Assembly: GCF_042646165.1 (NCBI RefSeq)
Contig: NZ_JBHRTC010000015.1
Reading direction: 5' to 3' (one strand)
Source: Microbaculum marinum
GTDB lineage: Bacteria > Pseudomonadota > Alphaproteobacteria > Rhizobiales > Tepidamorphaceae
Length of the DNA: 64,000 nucleotides
Shown: piece by piece, positions 45,814 to 55,018 of the stretch
How the letters are laid out: each line of letters opens with the position of its first letter
Position numbering within the stretch: position 1 is the stretch's first letter
Program-made: the position numbers and the translations under genes
Notes under the pieces: generated by a model
Seen by the model: the letters and a program-made list of their open reading frames with translations, nothing else
Told to the model about the DNA's origin: nothing
Databases searched by the model: none

Positions 45814-46833
45814 CTAGAAGCCGCCTACGGATTTCAGGCGCTCGACCAGTTCTTCCGTACCTGGTTGCGCTACGAGTTCCACAAACCGGTCATAGCCTTT
45901 TTCGACGTGCGCACGGAACGCCTCAACGTCGGCCCGGTTGATCTCGACTCCCACCTGCTCCAGCAATGCGGCATGCTTTTCGTCGTCGGTCGCGTACAGA
46001 TTGCGCCAATACTGCCCGGCGGCTTCGCCGGCCTTCAGAACCGCCGCCTGCTCGTCGGAATCCAGGCTCTGGAACACATGCTCCGAGACGATGATCGGGA
46101 TGAAGACGTACATGTGGTTCGTGATCGAAACGTATTTCGCCGTCTCGTATAGCTTGGTTGTGTAGAAGGTCGTGAGACTATTGGTGATGCCGTCGATGAC
46201 ACCTTGCTGGATCGATGTGAAGACTTCCGAGAAGGCCATAGGCGTCGGAGTCATGCCCATAATCTCAAGGGCGAGGATCGCAGACGGCGATTCCCAGATA
46301 CGGATCTTCAGACCCGACAGGTCCTTCGGCTCTACGATCGGACGCTTCGAGTTCAGGATCTGGTGAAAGCCCGCTGTACCGTTCGCGACGATCCGCAGGC
46401 CCGCAGCCTCCGGAAGGTCTCCGAAGAACTCGCTGGCCAGTTCGCTGCTGAAGAAGCTTTCTATGGCCGCAAAGTCTTTGAACAGGAACGGCATGTCGAG
46501 CAAATAGAACTTCCGGATGTTGTCGCTGGTCGCCACATGGCTGACCCCGCAGGCGCACCCGTCGATCGTTCCCAGTTTCATGCCGCCGAGCATTTCGATC
46601 TCGCCGCCAAGCTGGCTCGAGGAATACACCTCAACGTTTATGGCGCCATCGGTGAGCCTGCTCAGTTCGTCCCGAAACCGCTCAAGTCCCTTCTGATAGG
46701 GATGCGATTCAGGAAAAATGTGGCCCATACGGAGCGTTTTTTCTCCCGACTGCGCGCGTAGAATCGCAGGCCGTGCAAGGCCCGACGCTGCTGCGACCGC
46801 GAGAGATCCGGCGATGAAACTGCGACGCTTCAT
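45814..46833 (-). CDS. dctP: TRAP transporter solute-binding protein (DctP family)
   Basis: A 339-residue binding protein with a Tat-like signal (KRRSFIAGSLAVAAASGLARPAILRAQ). The mature DctP fold contains LRMGHIFPESHPYQKGLERF, SGLKIRIWESPSAILALEIMGMTPTPMAFSEVFTSIQQGVIDGITNSL. Start at 46833, preceded by GGGAG at good spacing. It is first in the TRAP operon and divergent from the LysR gene. Confidence 0.94.
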   Translation of the reverse strand: MKRRSFIAGSLAVAAASGLARPAILRAQSGEKTLRMGHIFPESHPYQKGLERFRDELSRLTDGAINVEVYSSSQLGGEIEMLGGMKLGTIDGCACGVSHVATSDNIRKFYLLDMPFLFKDFAAIESFFSSELASEFFGDLPEAAGLRIVANGTAGFHQILNSKRPIVEPKDLSGLKIRIWESPSAILALEIMGMTPTPMAFSEVFTSIQQGVIDGITNSLTTFYTTKLYETAKYVSITNHMYVFIPIIVSEHVFQSLDSDEQAAVLKAGEAAGQYWRNLYATDDEKHAALLEQVGVEINRADVEAFRAHVEKGYDRFVELVAQPGTEELVERLKSVGGF

Positions 46834-46953
46834 GGTGATGCAACTCCCTAGGTATGGTTCGTGGACCCGGACCTGCCGATCGGACATCGTCGTCCGATCT
46901 TCTTGATTGGCTTGAGAGTGCCGAATGTAGGACTTGCTGTCTAATGCCTAGAA

Positions 46954-46979
46954 ATGCCATTTCCATAACATGGAGGCAT
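46954..46979. promoter_or_regulatory. Inverted repeat overlapping the LysR ribosome binding site
   Basis: ATGCC at 46954-46958 and GGCAT at 46975-46979 enclose a second pair, CCAT and ATGG. The GGAGG used for the LysR start at 46984 lies within the right arm. A LysR dimer binding here could both repress its own gene and act on the divergent TRAP promoter. Confidence 0.4.
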
Positions 46980-46983
46980 ACCC

Positions 46984-47940
46984 TTGATATCGTTCCGCCA
47001 GTTTGAGGTCATTCGAGCGGTCATGCGCAGCGGAACTGTCACGGAGGCCGCGCGCATGTTGGGGATCACACAGCCGGCGGTGAGCCGTCTGCTAAGACAT
47101 ACAGAAGACAAATTGGGGCTTGCGCTCTTTATTCGGGGCCGTGGGCGGCTGCGCCCCTCGGATGTCGCCTGGTCTCTCTTCCCCTACATCGAAAAGCTAT
47201 TCGAGAGCCTCGAAGCCGCCCAGCGCGCCACAGCGGAACTGCAAACCGCAGAACTGCAGCGACTTCGGATCGTCTCGACCCCGGCAATCTCGACCTGCGT
47301 GTTGCCGAATGTGATCCATCGGATTGAGGAGCGGTATGGGCGCGCGGCAATCTCCCTGGAGACGATGGCGAATTTCGAGGCGGCCAGTGCGGTCGCAAAT
47401 GGCCGCGCCGATATCGGTTTCGTCTTCGTGCCACCCGACTATCCAGACCTCGACAGCATAGAACTGGGTCCAATACCGATCATGGCCGCCATGCGAGCCG
47501 ATAATCCCCAGGCTGAGCACGAGATGTTCGGCATCGATGCAATGCAACTCTCACGCCTGATATCGCTTCCCGCCAACCTTCCGATCGGTGCCGCCATTGT
47601 GGAGAGTGCCCAACGCCACTCGGTAGACCTCCGCCTATCGATCGAGGTGACGGACTCCTTCACCGCCTGCTCCCTCGCCGACGTCGGGATCGGAATTGCT
47701 CTCGTGGACGCTTTGACGATCGAACTGCTGCCGAATTTGGTGGCAAGGCCCCTGCAGATTGCTCCCTTCGTCCGGGCCAAGGCGCTATTGGCTGCCGGTC
47801 GACGGAGATTAAGCCTGGTGAAGCATCTGCTGGAGGAGGTTCGGTTGGTCTGCCCCATCAAAGATGGTCCAGAGTACGGTTCGCTTTTGGATACTAGGAA
47901 TGATTGTCGCACCGAACCCGCGTCAGAGGGCCGAAACTAA
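46984..47940 (+). CDS. LysR-family transcriptional regulator
   Basis: A 318-residue LysR protein: HTH region ISFRQFEVIRAVMRSGTVTEAARMLGITQPAVSRLLRHTEDKLGLALF at the N-terminus and a substrate-binding domain with RLRIVSTPAISTCVLPNVI. Start is TTG 46984 with GGAGG upstream. It is divergent from the TRAP/racemase/hydrolase cluster, which it likely controls. It ends 75 bp before the prophage connector gene, which runs convergently. Confidence 0.93.
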   Translation: MISFRQFEVIRAVMRSGTVTEAARMLGITQPAVSRLLRHTEDKLGLALFIRGRGRLRPSDVAWSLFPYIEKLFESLEAAQRATAELQTAELQRLRIVSTPAISTCVLPNVIHRIEERYGRAAISLETMANFEAASAVANGRADIGFVFVPPDYPDLDSIELGPIPIMAAMRADNPQAEHEMFGIDAMQLSRLISLPANLPIGAAIVESAQRHSVDLRLSIEVTDSFTACSLADVGIGIALVDALTIELLPNLVARPLQIAPFVRAKALLAAGRRRLSLVKHLLEEVRLVCPIKDGPEYGSLLDTRNDCRTEPASEGRN

Positions 47941-48015
47941 GTTCTAACGGTCTCCGAATCGTTGATCCGGCAAGCGCTTCGCATAGCCCAACACTCCTCG
48001 CCGTTTTGTCCCCCA

Positions 48016-48585
48016 TCACAGCGCCCTTCGACGATACGGCGCGATCAGCGTATCAACGACCCGGTCGTTGGCTGCATCGATGCTTGCATCGGCGCCGTCG
48101 AAGAGGCGCTGGACGAGCAGCTGGATTGCCTGGCGAAGGGGCTGGGGCACGTCGGCGGGATCGCCATAGCCGGCGGTGAAGATCACCGAGACGGCGTCGT
48201 CGCGGCGCCAGGTGGCTGGCCAGGAGTGTCCGGGCTGGAGAACCACGTAGGCCCCGCGGGCGTCGCTCAGGAGCGCACAGGTTCCGGCATCGAGCGTCTG
48301 CGGATCGTTGATGACATCGAAGTAGCTGACAGAGACGATCGCGCTCGCCGGCACGAGGGGCAGGCAGAGGCGTGGCGCGAAGCCGGCGAAGTCCTGCCGC
48401 CAGGTCTGGGTGACGAGCGCGCGGCCGACGATGCCGGTGAACCCGTCGACCCAGGCGGTGGCCGCCTCGATGTGTGCTGCGATCAGCCCGTCCTGATCGT
48501 CATGATCGACGCGCAGATGCGCCTTGGCCTCGTCCAGCGACACCGGGGTGGTCGCCGGCGCGGCAATGCGGACAGGGGTGAGCAT
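48016..48585 (-). CDS. Phage head-tail connector protein (gp6-like)
   Basis: A 189-residue protein of the HK97 gp6/phage_gp6-like connector family: PVSLDEAKAHLRVDHDDQDGLIAAHIEAATAWVDGFTG at the N-terminus is the signature, and VPQPLRQAIQLLVQRLFD lies near the end. It follows the capsid and a 146-residue protein, the usual order. No head closure or tail genes follow on the left, where bacterial genes begin. A decayed copy exists at 41389-41690. Confidence 0.87.
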   Translation of the reverse strand: MLTPVRIAAPATTPVSLDEAKAHLRVDHDDQDGLIAAHIEAATAWVDGFTGIVGRALVTQTWRQDFAGFAPRLCLPLVPASAIVSVSYFDVINDPQTLDAGTCALLSDARGAYVVLQPGHSWPATWRRDDAVSVIFTAGYGDPADVPQPLRQAIQLLVQRLFDGADASIDAANDRVVDTLIAPYRRRAL

Positions 48586-48671
48586 GGGGACCTCGGAGGG
48601 ATGTCGGGCCGGCTGGGCACACGGCGGGAAGCTTGGGATCTGCTTGTCCGGGTATCCCGGCCGCCCCGTCG

Positions 48672-49112
48672 TCAGGCCTGATCGGCCTCGGGCTGGATGG
48701 CGCCGCGTCCCTTGATGACCAGGGCGGCGATCGGCGTGCCGGCGCCATGCGTGCCAGAGAAGTCGGCGAGCAGCTTGAGGTAGCGCTTGCTGCCGACATA
48801 GCCGCACCGGTAGACGCCCGCCGCCGCATGGGCGGCTGTGAGTGCCTTGATGATGCCGCCGGTGCCGACGCTGGCAAGACCGAGCATGTCGTCGATGGTG
48901 ACAGGGGCGTAGGTGTCGTCGTCGTCGGAATGGGTCAATTTGAAATCGATCTTGTTGGTGCCGGAGAAGGTGATGCCGCCGATGCCGACGGCAAGCACGA
49001 TCTCGGCTGCGTCATGGCCCTGCAGATTGATCGCAGCCGGCGTGTTGTCGGCATCGAGCACGGCTGCACCGATCGCCTGCACCACGGTGAGGCCGGAGTG
49101 GATGTCCTTCAT
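48672..49112 (-). CDS. Phage structural hypothetical protein
   Basis: A 146-residue protein between capsid and connector genes. It has alternating beta-like segments (AAEIVLAVGIGGITFSGTNKIDFKLTHSDDDDTYAPV), a Gly/Ala-rich middle, and ends GYVGSKRYLKLLADFSGTHGAGTPIAALVIKG. The shape suggests a head decoration or minor structural protein. I do not recognise a named family. Start at ATG 49112. Confidence 0.7.
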   Translation of the reverse strand: MKDIHSGLTVVQAIGAAVLDADNTPAAINLQGHDAAEIVLAVGIGGITFSGTNKIDFKLTHSDDDDTYAPVTIDDMLGLASVGTGGIIKALTAAHAAAGVYRCGYVGSKRYLKLLADFSGTHGAGTPIAALVIKGRGAIQPEADQA

Positions 49113-49172
49113 GGGAGAAGTCCTTTTTCGGGGGGAGGGGGAGGGGACGGGCGGCACGGGGCCGCCCGAGGT

Positions 49173-50453
49173 TCACGACGCGGCGATCTTCAGGAGCTTG
49201 ATCGCCTCGAAGTTCTGCACGCCGCCGCCCACGCGCTTGGTGGTGTAGAAGTGGACGTACGGCTTGTTGGTGAAGGGATCGCGCAGGACCCGGATGCCCA
49301 TCCGGTCGACGATCAGATAGCCGCGCTGGAAGTCGCCGAAGGCGACCGGGACGTCCTCGGCGCCGATGTCGGGCATGTTGTCGTCATCGGTGATCGGATA
49401 GCCGAACAGGGTCGCCGGCTGGCCGACCTGGATGGAGGGCTGCCAGAGGTACAGCTCTTCGGTCTTCGACTTCAGCTTGCGAACGACGGCCTGCGTTTTC
49501 CGGTTCATGAGGAACCGCGCATTCTGGCGATAACCCTGCCTGATCGCATAGACCAGATCGGTCAGTGCGTCGGCGCCGTTGTGGGTGGAATCGGTGAGGG
49601 CTGCCGCCACGCCGGAGGCGACGAAGCCGAGCTTGCCCCAGGCGTGGCTGGTGTCGGCGACGGTGTCGTAGGACAACAGCCCCCGGGGCATGCTGACTCC
49701 GGACCCGGAGATGAACGCCGTTCCCTCAAGCTCGGCGAAGGTGGTCGACACCTCGTCGGCAAGCCAGGCGGCGATGTCGATGCGGGCATCGTCGAGCAGG
49801 GTCTGGGTCGCAGCCGGATTGGCGTAGAGCTCCATGGTCGGGAACTCCAGCGCCGAGAGCTTCGGTGTCGCCGTCTCGGGGCGTGCATCGTGCTCGCCGA
49901 CCCAGCCGGCCGCAGCGCCGCCCTGGTTGACGAGCTTCTTGTAGGTGCCGGCCGAGATCGACAGGACACGCGAGATCGACCGCATCGCCGAGACGGTGCC
50001 CAGCACCCGGTCAATCGTCTGCTCCATCTGGTCGGGCACGACATAACCGCCGTCGGGATCGGAGTCGGTGCGGATCGCAGCCTTCACCTCCAGATCGCGC
50101 AGGCCCGCCTCCGCGCCCTTGCGGAAGAAGCGGTCGAAGGCCTGGGCATGTTCACGCCGTTCGGCAGCGTGCGGCGCGACGTCGCCGGCCCCGCCGACTC
50201 TGACCGCGGCAAGGGCCGCGTTGGTCTCGTCGAGCGCGGTCTGGAGGGCGGTGATCTCGGCATTGATGCGATCGACCTTTTCGGTCTGCACCACGTCGGC
50301 AAACCGCGCGTTGATCCCCTTCAGTTCTTCCTCGCGTTCGGCCTTGAAGGCCTCGAAGGTGGTCTGCAGCTCGGCGAGGATCAGGCCGGCATTGCCGGAA
50401 TCGGCGCGCACGCTCCTGATCCCGCGGGCGCGGGCATTGAGTTCGATACCCAT
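49173..50453 (-). CDS. Phage major capsid protein (HK97 family)
   Basis: A 426-residue HK97-fold capsid precursor. An N-terminal coiled-coil scaffold region (residues 20 to about 85, ITALQTALDETNAALAAV) precedes the core. The core has GGYVVPDQMEQTIDRVL, AAAGWVGEHDARPETATPKLSALEFPTMELYANPAATQTLLDD, and a C-terminal region with VAFGDFQRGYLIVDRMGIRVLRDPF. The scaffold is normally removed by the adjacent protease. Confidence 0.94.
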   Translation of the reverse strand: MGIELNARARGIRSVRADSGNAGLILAELQTTFEAFKAEREEELKGINARFADVVQTEKVDRINAEITALQTALDETNAALAAVRVGGAGDVAPHAAERREHAQAFDRFFRKGAEAGLRDLEVKAAIRTDSDPDGGYVVPDQMEQTIDRVLGTVSAMRSISRVLSISAGTYKKLVNQGGAAAGWVGEHDARPETATPKLSALEFPTMELYANPAATQTLLDDARIDIAAWLADEVSTTFAELEGTAFISGSGVSMPRGLLSYDTVADTSHAWGKLGFVASGVAAALTDSTHNGADALTDLVYAIRQGYRQNARFLMNRKTQAVVRKLKSKTEELYLWQPSIQVGQPATLFGYPITDDDNMPDIGAEDVPVAFGDFQRGYLIVDRMGIRVLRDPFTNKPYVHFYTTKRVGGGVQNFEAIKLLKIAAS

Positions 50454-50463
50454 GACGGGTCTC

Positions 50464-51309
50464 CTATGATCGGATGGTGTCAATGAGCCGCCGCAGGGCG
50501 GCGGGGTCGATGCCAGCGTCATGCGTGGCGGAGGCGGCAGCGTCGTGCGTGCCGCAATCGGTTGCCTCGCGCATCAGGCGCCGGCGCTCGGAGCGCGGCA
50601 TTCCCTGGCGGGCGAGAAGGGCGTCGAGCCGGCGCTTGGCCTGCACGCCGCGCCGGGCCTCGTCGGTGGCGGCAGGCTCCGGTGCGTCCGCGTCGGCGGC
50701 ATCCGCAAAGCCGGTCTCGACGGCTTCGGACGCGGTCAGGAAGGTCTCGGCGTCCATCAGTTCGACGACCCTGGCCCGGTCCAGTCCGGTGCGCGCCTCG
50801 TAGATGTCGGCAAGGGCTGCATCGAAGCGGTCGAACAGGCCTGCGGCCTCACGCATGTCGTGGCGATTGCCGATCACGGCGCCCCAGGCATTGTGAACCA
50901 TCATGAAGGCGCCCATGCCCATGCGGATCTCGTCGCCGGCCATGGCGATGATGGCGGCAGCCGACGCCGCCCAGCCGGGCACCTCGACGGTGACCTTCGC
51001 GGGATGGCCGCGCAGCAGGTTGTAGATCGCGATCCCCTCGAACATGTCGCCGCCCGGCGAGTTGATCCGCACCGTGACCTCGCGGGCGCCGATCCTGCGC
51101 AGTGCCGCCGCGATGCGGGCCGCGGTCACGCCGCCGCCCGATCAGGGATCGGCGCCGATGACGTCGAACATCGAGATCGTGGTGTCGGTGTCGCCGTCGG
51201 CGGCAAGGGGCGTGTCGGCCCAGTTCGCAAGTGCGTCGGAGGGGGCATCCCAGCGGTAGCCTTGCGGCCGCGGCAAGGTCCGCGCCTCGGGCAGGGTGCG
51301 AAGGCTCAT
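50464..51309 (-). pseudogene. Head maturation protease (ClpP-like) interrupted by an in-frame TGA
   Basis: The reading frame from ATG 51309 encodes 55 residues ending FDVIGADP, meets TGA at 51142-51144, and continues in the same frame as SGGGVTAARIAAAL, then a ClpP-like protease: EVTVRINSPGGDMFEGIAIYNLL, catalytic Ser in GWAASAAAIIAMAGDEIRM, and His in MMVHNAWG. Relatives usually have Trp-Ser/Thr-Gly-Gly-Gly at this place, so TGG to TGA is the simplest reading. Translation might restart at GTG 51129, giving 221 residues that keep the Ser and His. It overlaps the portal gene by 4 bp. Confidence 0.8.
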
Positions 51310-52592
51310 GTGTCGGTATCCTCCCGGCGCGGCGCCGCTTCGGTGGCGCCATCCTCACGCTCCGGCGTGCCGGCGGTGTTCGGCGGCGGATAGAAGACGT
51401 CGCCGCCGTCGCGCGGGTTCTGGTCCTCCAGGGCGCGGATCTCGTTGGGGCTGTAGACGCCCCATTGCAGGCCCTTCACGTAGGCCTCCCAGCGCGCCTT
51501 GATGTCGCCCTTGACGAGCGCTGCCCGGTTGAAGCGGGCATAGAGTGCGTCATCGGGTCCGATCAGGTCGCGGTTGATCGCCTCTTCCCACATCGTTAGG
51601 TGGTCTTCGAGCGTGTAGGCGACGAAGCCGATCGACTGCTGCTCGATGCCGGTGCCCCAGCTGGTCGACTTCTCCGTGTCGCCGATCATGTGCGGCGGCA
51701 CGCCGAAGAACATCGCGATGTCGGTGCGCGAGAACTTCCGGCTTTCGATCCACTGCGCATCCTCGGCGGTCATGGCGATGCGGGCATAGTCCATGCCCTC
51801 TTCGAGGATCAGGTTCTTGCCGTCCTGATCGCCGCCGGCGCGGAACGCCTCGAGCCCGGCCTTCAGGTTGGCGACCGCCTCGGGACCGAGCTTGTTCGGA
51901 TGCTTCAAGACGCCGCTGACGCGGGCGCCGTTGCGGAACGTCGTGGCGCCGTGATCCTCCATGGCCAGCGACAGGCCGATCGTCTCGCGGGCATAGCAGA
52001 TGGGCGAGACGCCATGGACGCCGTCGAGCGTCAGCCCGACCAGATGCAGGACCTCGTGCTGCGCCAGCCGGATACGCCGGCCGTCGGCGCGGGTGTAGAC
52101 GTAGTCGAGTGCCAGCTCCGCAGTCTGCGTCACCTCGACCCGGTCGGGATGCAGCGGGATCAGCTCCCGCACCCGTCCGCGCGAGCGCACGATCATCGCG
52201 TAGGCATTGCCGCGCAGCAGCAGATGCGCCTGCAGCATGCGGCGCAACTGCGATGGCGTCTGCCAGCGGTTGGGCCTGCGCCGCAGCACCATCCAGAGCG
52301 GGTCGTCGGAGGCATCCTCGCGGGTGCGCTCGTCGACACGGCGCTTGATGTGGAGCGGCAGGGTCGCGACCGCCCCGGAGATGATCCGCACGCAGGCATA
52401 GACGGCTGCCACCCGCATGGCGGTGTCGGGCGTCACCATGGCGCCCGATGCGCTGAGCGCGCCCGCCCGCAGCGCCTCTTCCAGCTGCTGCGCCGTGGTG
52501 ACGACGATGCCGCCGCCCGCCTGCTGGAACGCCGCACGTGGAGTCGTGCCTGGCGGACTGGAGCCGCCGAACCAGTTCGACCAGAATGCCAT
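51306..52592 (-). CDS. Phage portal protein (HK97 family)
   Basis: A 428-residue portal: VTPDTAMRVAAVYACVRIISGAVATLPLHIKRR near the N-terminus, RRRPNRWQTPSQLRRMLQAHLLLRGNAYAMI, and RTDIAMFFGVPPHMIGDTEKSTSWGTGIEQQSIGFVAYTL, all hallmarks of the family. It makes the DNA-entry ring at one capsid vertex. It is followed by the protease gene (ATGA overlap). Confidence 0.95.
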   Translation of the reverse strand: MAFWSNWFGGSSPPGTTPRAAFQQAGGGIVVTTAQQLEEALRAGALSASGAMVTPDTAMRVAAVYACVRIISGAVATLPLHIKRRVDERTREDASDDPLWMVLRRRPNRWQTPSQLRRMLQAHLLLRGNAYAMIVRSRGRVRELIPLHPDRVEVTQTAELALDYVYTRADGRRIRLAQHEVLHLVGLTLDGVHGVSPICYARETIGLSLAMEDHGATTFRNGARVSGVLKHPNKLGPEAVANLKAGLEAFRAGGDQDGKNLILEEGMDYARIAMTAEDAQWIESRKFSRTDIAMFFGVPPHMIGDTEKSTSWGTGIEQQSIGFVAYTLEDHLTMWEEAINRDLIGPDDALYARFNRAALVKGDIKARWEAYVKGLQWGVYSPNEIRALEDQNPRDGGDVFYPPPNTAGTPEREDGATEAAPRREDTDT

Positions 52593-52646
52593 CGAGTTTG
52601 TTCTCTTGCCTGCTAAAGGTCTGGGCCGCAGTAGCGGGGCCGCAGG

Positions 52647-54434
52647 TCACAGCATCAGGATGCCGCGACCCTCGTAGACCGAGCGCCCGGCATTGACGTC
52701 GCGCACCAGGGCGCGGCCAAGCGCGTTGCAGATCGCAACGATGCCGTCGATGCGCTCGGAAGAGCGCTCCTTGTCCGGCTTGATGTTGCCGGCCGGATCG
52801 TGGCGCACCGCAACGTTGGAGGCGTTCCAGCGCAGCACCGGATGGCCGCCATGCCAGAGCGCCCGCGATACGGCGAGCCGCTCCAGCTCGGCCGTCGGTG
52901 CCCCCATGCTCAGGAACCCCTGACCGAACTGGACGAGGGTCAGTCCCTCGTCCTGCAGATGCTGGACGATCTCGCCGGCGAAGGTGCGGTCGTAGGACAG
53001 TTCGCGCAGGTCGTGGCGCGCTGCCAGGGATATGATCTCCCGTTCGACGAAGGCAAAGTCGGTGGCGTTGCCGGGCGTCGCGGTCAGGAACCCCTGGTCG
53101 CGCCAGACATCGTAGGGAACGCGGTCGCGCCGCGCGCGGCGGAGGATGTCGTCCTCCGGTATCCAGAACCGGCAGAGGACGATCCACTTGTCGGCGAGCA
53201 TACCGAGGTCATCGTCGCGCGTCGGCGGGAAGACCAGCACGAAGGCCGACAGGTCGTTGACGCGGGCGAGATCGAGCCCGCCATAGCATTCGCGGCCGAG
53301 AAGCTTCTGCTCCAGTTCCTCAAGATCATGTTTGGCGATGCGCCAGTCGGTGGCCGCTGGCGGCCCGCCGACTTCCCAGACGCTCATGTCGAGCCAGCGC
53401 GTGACCTGCTCGGTCCATTCGTTCAGTCTGAGCCGGCGGATCGCATTCTGCTGCGCCGGCATCTCCCTGGCCTCGTCGATCTGGCGCTTCAGGTCGTCGA
53501 CCTTCACCGTCACGCCGAGGCTCGGATTGGCCTTCACCCACACATCCGCGTCGGTCCAGTCGTCGCCCTCGTCGATGGTGGCGATATAACCAAACCAGCT
53601 GTCGGCAGCCTCCCTCGGCACGGTGCCTTCCAGCGCCTTGACCGAGAACTCGTGATGCTGGCGGCAGATCGAATGGCGGTCGTGACCGGCCGTTGTGATC
53701 TCGAAGATCAGCGGCTGGCGCCGCGCCCCGGTTGCCGTGTTGAGCTTCTGGATGATCTGCGGACCTGAATGTTCATGCACCTCGTCGACGGCGGCAAAGT
53801 GGATGTTCAACCCGTCCATCTTCGAGGCATCCGCCGACAGCGGCCGGAACCAGGACGAGGTCGGCAACACCGCCAGGTTGTTCACCGTCTGTGTGATCCT
53901 CGATCGCAGCGCCGCGCTTGCCGCCACCATGCGTTCGGCCTCGCCGAAGACGATCCGTGCCTGGTCGCGGGTCGTCGCCGCCGAATAGACATGCGCGCCT
54001 GGCTCCCCGTCGGCGATCAGCGCATAGAGCGCGGTTCCCGCCAGCAGCACCGACTTGCCGTTCTTCCTCGCCACCTCGACATAGGCCGTGCGGAAGCGGC
54101 GCAGGCCGTCTTTCCGCTTCCAGCCGAAGAGCGCGCCGACCACGAAGGCCTGCCAGGGCTGCAGCACGAACGGCTCGCCCGCCCATTGCCCGGTCGAATG
54201 GCGCAGGTGGCCGAAGAAGTCGATCGCGTGCCGTGCCGCGTCGCCGTCCCAGACGAGGTCGCGCCGGCCGCCCGACTTCAGGTCGGCCAGATGCCGCGCG
54301 CAGGCAAGCCGCACGAGCCGACCGGCGACGATCCTGCCGCCGGCCACATCGCGGGCATAGGCCGTGACCGGGCAGGGCGGTGTCGCCCGGCCGCGCGTCT
54401 TTCGTCGGTTTCCTTGTTCAGGCCTTCTTGCCAC
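52647..54434 (-). CDS. Phage terminase large subunit
   Basis: A 595-residue packaging motor. ATPase: Walker A-like ARKNGKSV at residues 122-129 and Walker B with catalytic Asp-Glu in FAAVDEVHEH, about 217-218. The C-terminal nuclease domain contains GGLDLARVNDLSAFVLVF and ends in the typical SSERIDGIVAICNALGRAL. It overlaps the small terminase gene by 17 bp and lies before portal. Confidence 0.95.
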   Translation of the reverse strand: MARRPEQGNRRKTRGRATPPCPVTAYARDVAGGRIVAGRLVRLACARHLADLKSGGRRDLVWDGDAARHAIDFFGHLRHSTGQWAGEPFVLQPWQAFVVGALFGWKRKDGLRRFRTAYVEVARKNGKSVLLAGTALYALIADGEPGAHVYSAATTRDQARIVFGEAERMVAASAALRSRITQTVNNLAVLPTSSWFRPLSADASKMDGLNIHFAAVDEVHEHSGPQIIQKLNTATGARRQPLIFEITTAGHDRHSICRQHHEFSVKALEGTVPREAADSWFGYIATIDEGDDWTDADVWVKANPSLGVTVKVDDLKRQIDEAREMPAQQNAIRRLRLNEWTEQVTRWLDMSVWEVGGPPAATDWRIAKHDLEELEQKLLGRECYGGLDLARVNDLSAFVLVFPPTRDDDLGMLADKWIVLCRFWIPEDDILRRARRDRVPYDVWRDQGFLTATPGNATDFAFVEREIISLAARHDLRELSYDRTFAGEIVQHLQDEGLTLVQFGQGFLSMGAPTAELERLAVSRALWHGGHPVLRWNASNVAVRHDPAGNIKPDKERSSERIDGIVAICNALGRALVRDVNAGRSVYEGRGILML

Positions 54435-54888
54435 GGCTCAGGAAGTCCTCGAACGGATCGGCCGCCTCGGCGGGCTCGGCCATGCGGATGCGCGAGCGGC
54501 TCGAGGGGGTCAGCCCGAACTCGCTCTCGATCTGCGCCATCTGCGCCAGGCACCGGTTGGCAACGGCCAGGAACGGGTTCTGGATGATGTTGTCGTTCGA
54601 CGTCTTCACCACCGGACCGCGCCGCTTCACTTCGGCTTCCGCCTCCAGCCAGCGTCCCCGGATCACGACGTAGCGGGCGAGCGCGCCGGCATCGAGCTCG
54701 GTCATCACGCCGTGGCGGGCAAGCAGCGCGGCCACCCCGGCGAACGTCGCCCGGGCGGCCTCGTCGAGATGATCGGGCGGCTCCGGCGTTGCCACCACAG
54801 GCTTCGGCTCGGCCTTGTTCATCCGGTGCGGCCGGGCGGTGCCCTTGAGCAGCTTCAGATGCGTCGGCAGCGGTTTGCGGCCGGCCAT
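54418..54888 (-). CDS. Phage terminase small subunit, P27 family
   Basis: A 156-residue DNA-recognition subunit: MAGRKPLPTHLKLLKGTARPHR is the P27-family N-terminus, and NPFLAVANRCLAQMAQIESEFGLTPSSRSRI the C-terminal signature. Start at ATG 54888. It opens the leftward packaging and head operon. The region 54889-55018 upstream is shared with a rightward small gene and must hold the late promoter. Confidence 0.92.
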   Translation of the reverse strand: MAGRKPLPTHLKLLKGTARPHRMNKAEPKPVVATPEPPDHLDEAARATFAGVAALLARHGVMTELDAGALARYVVIRGRWLEAEAEVKRRGPVVKTSNDNIIQNPFLAVANRCLAQMAQIESEFGLTPSSRSRIRMAEPAEAADPFEDFLSRGKKA

Positions 54889-55018
54889 GGCGATTCTCCC
54901 GCGCGCCGGCCGCGTCAATCGTGTCGGCGTCAAAAACAGCAATGATATGATCGAGTTGACCGTTGATAGTCGTGTCGATCAGAGCATCAGTGTCATGGCC
55001 AGAACGAAGGAGACGGCC

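Noticed and set aside
51142..51144. TGA in the protease as a selenocysteine codon
   Set aside because: No selenoprotein precedent in this family, the position is normally Trp, and no evident SECIS-like hairpin was recognised just downstream.
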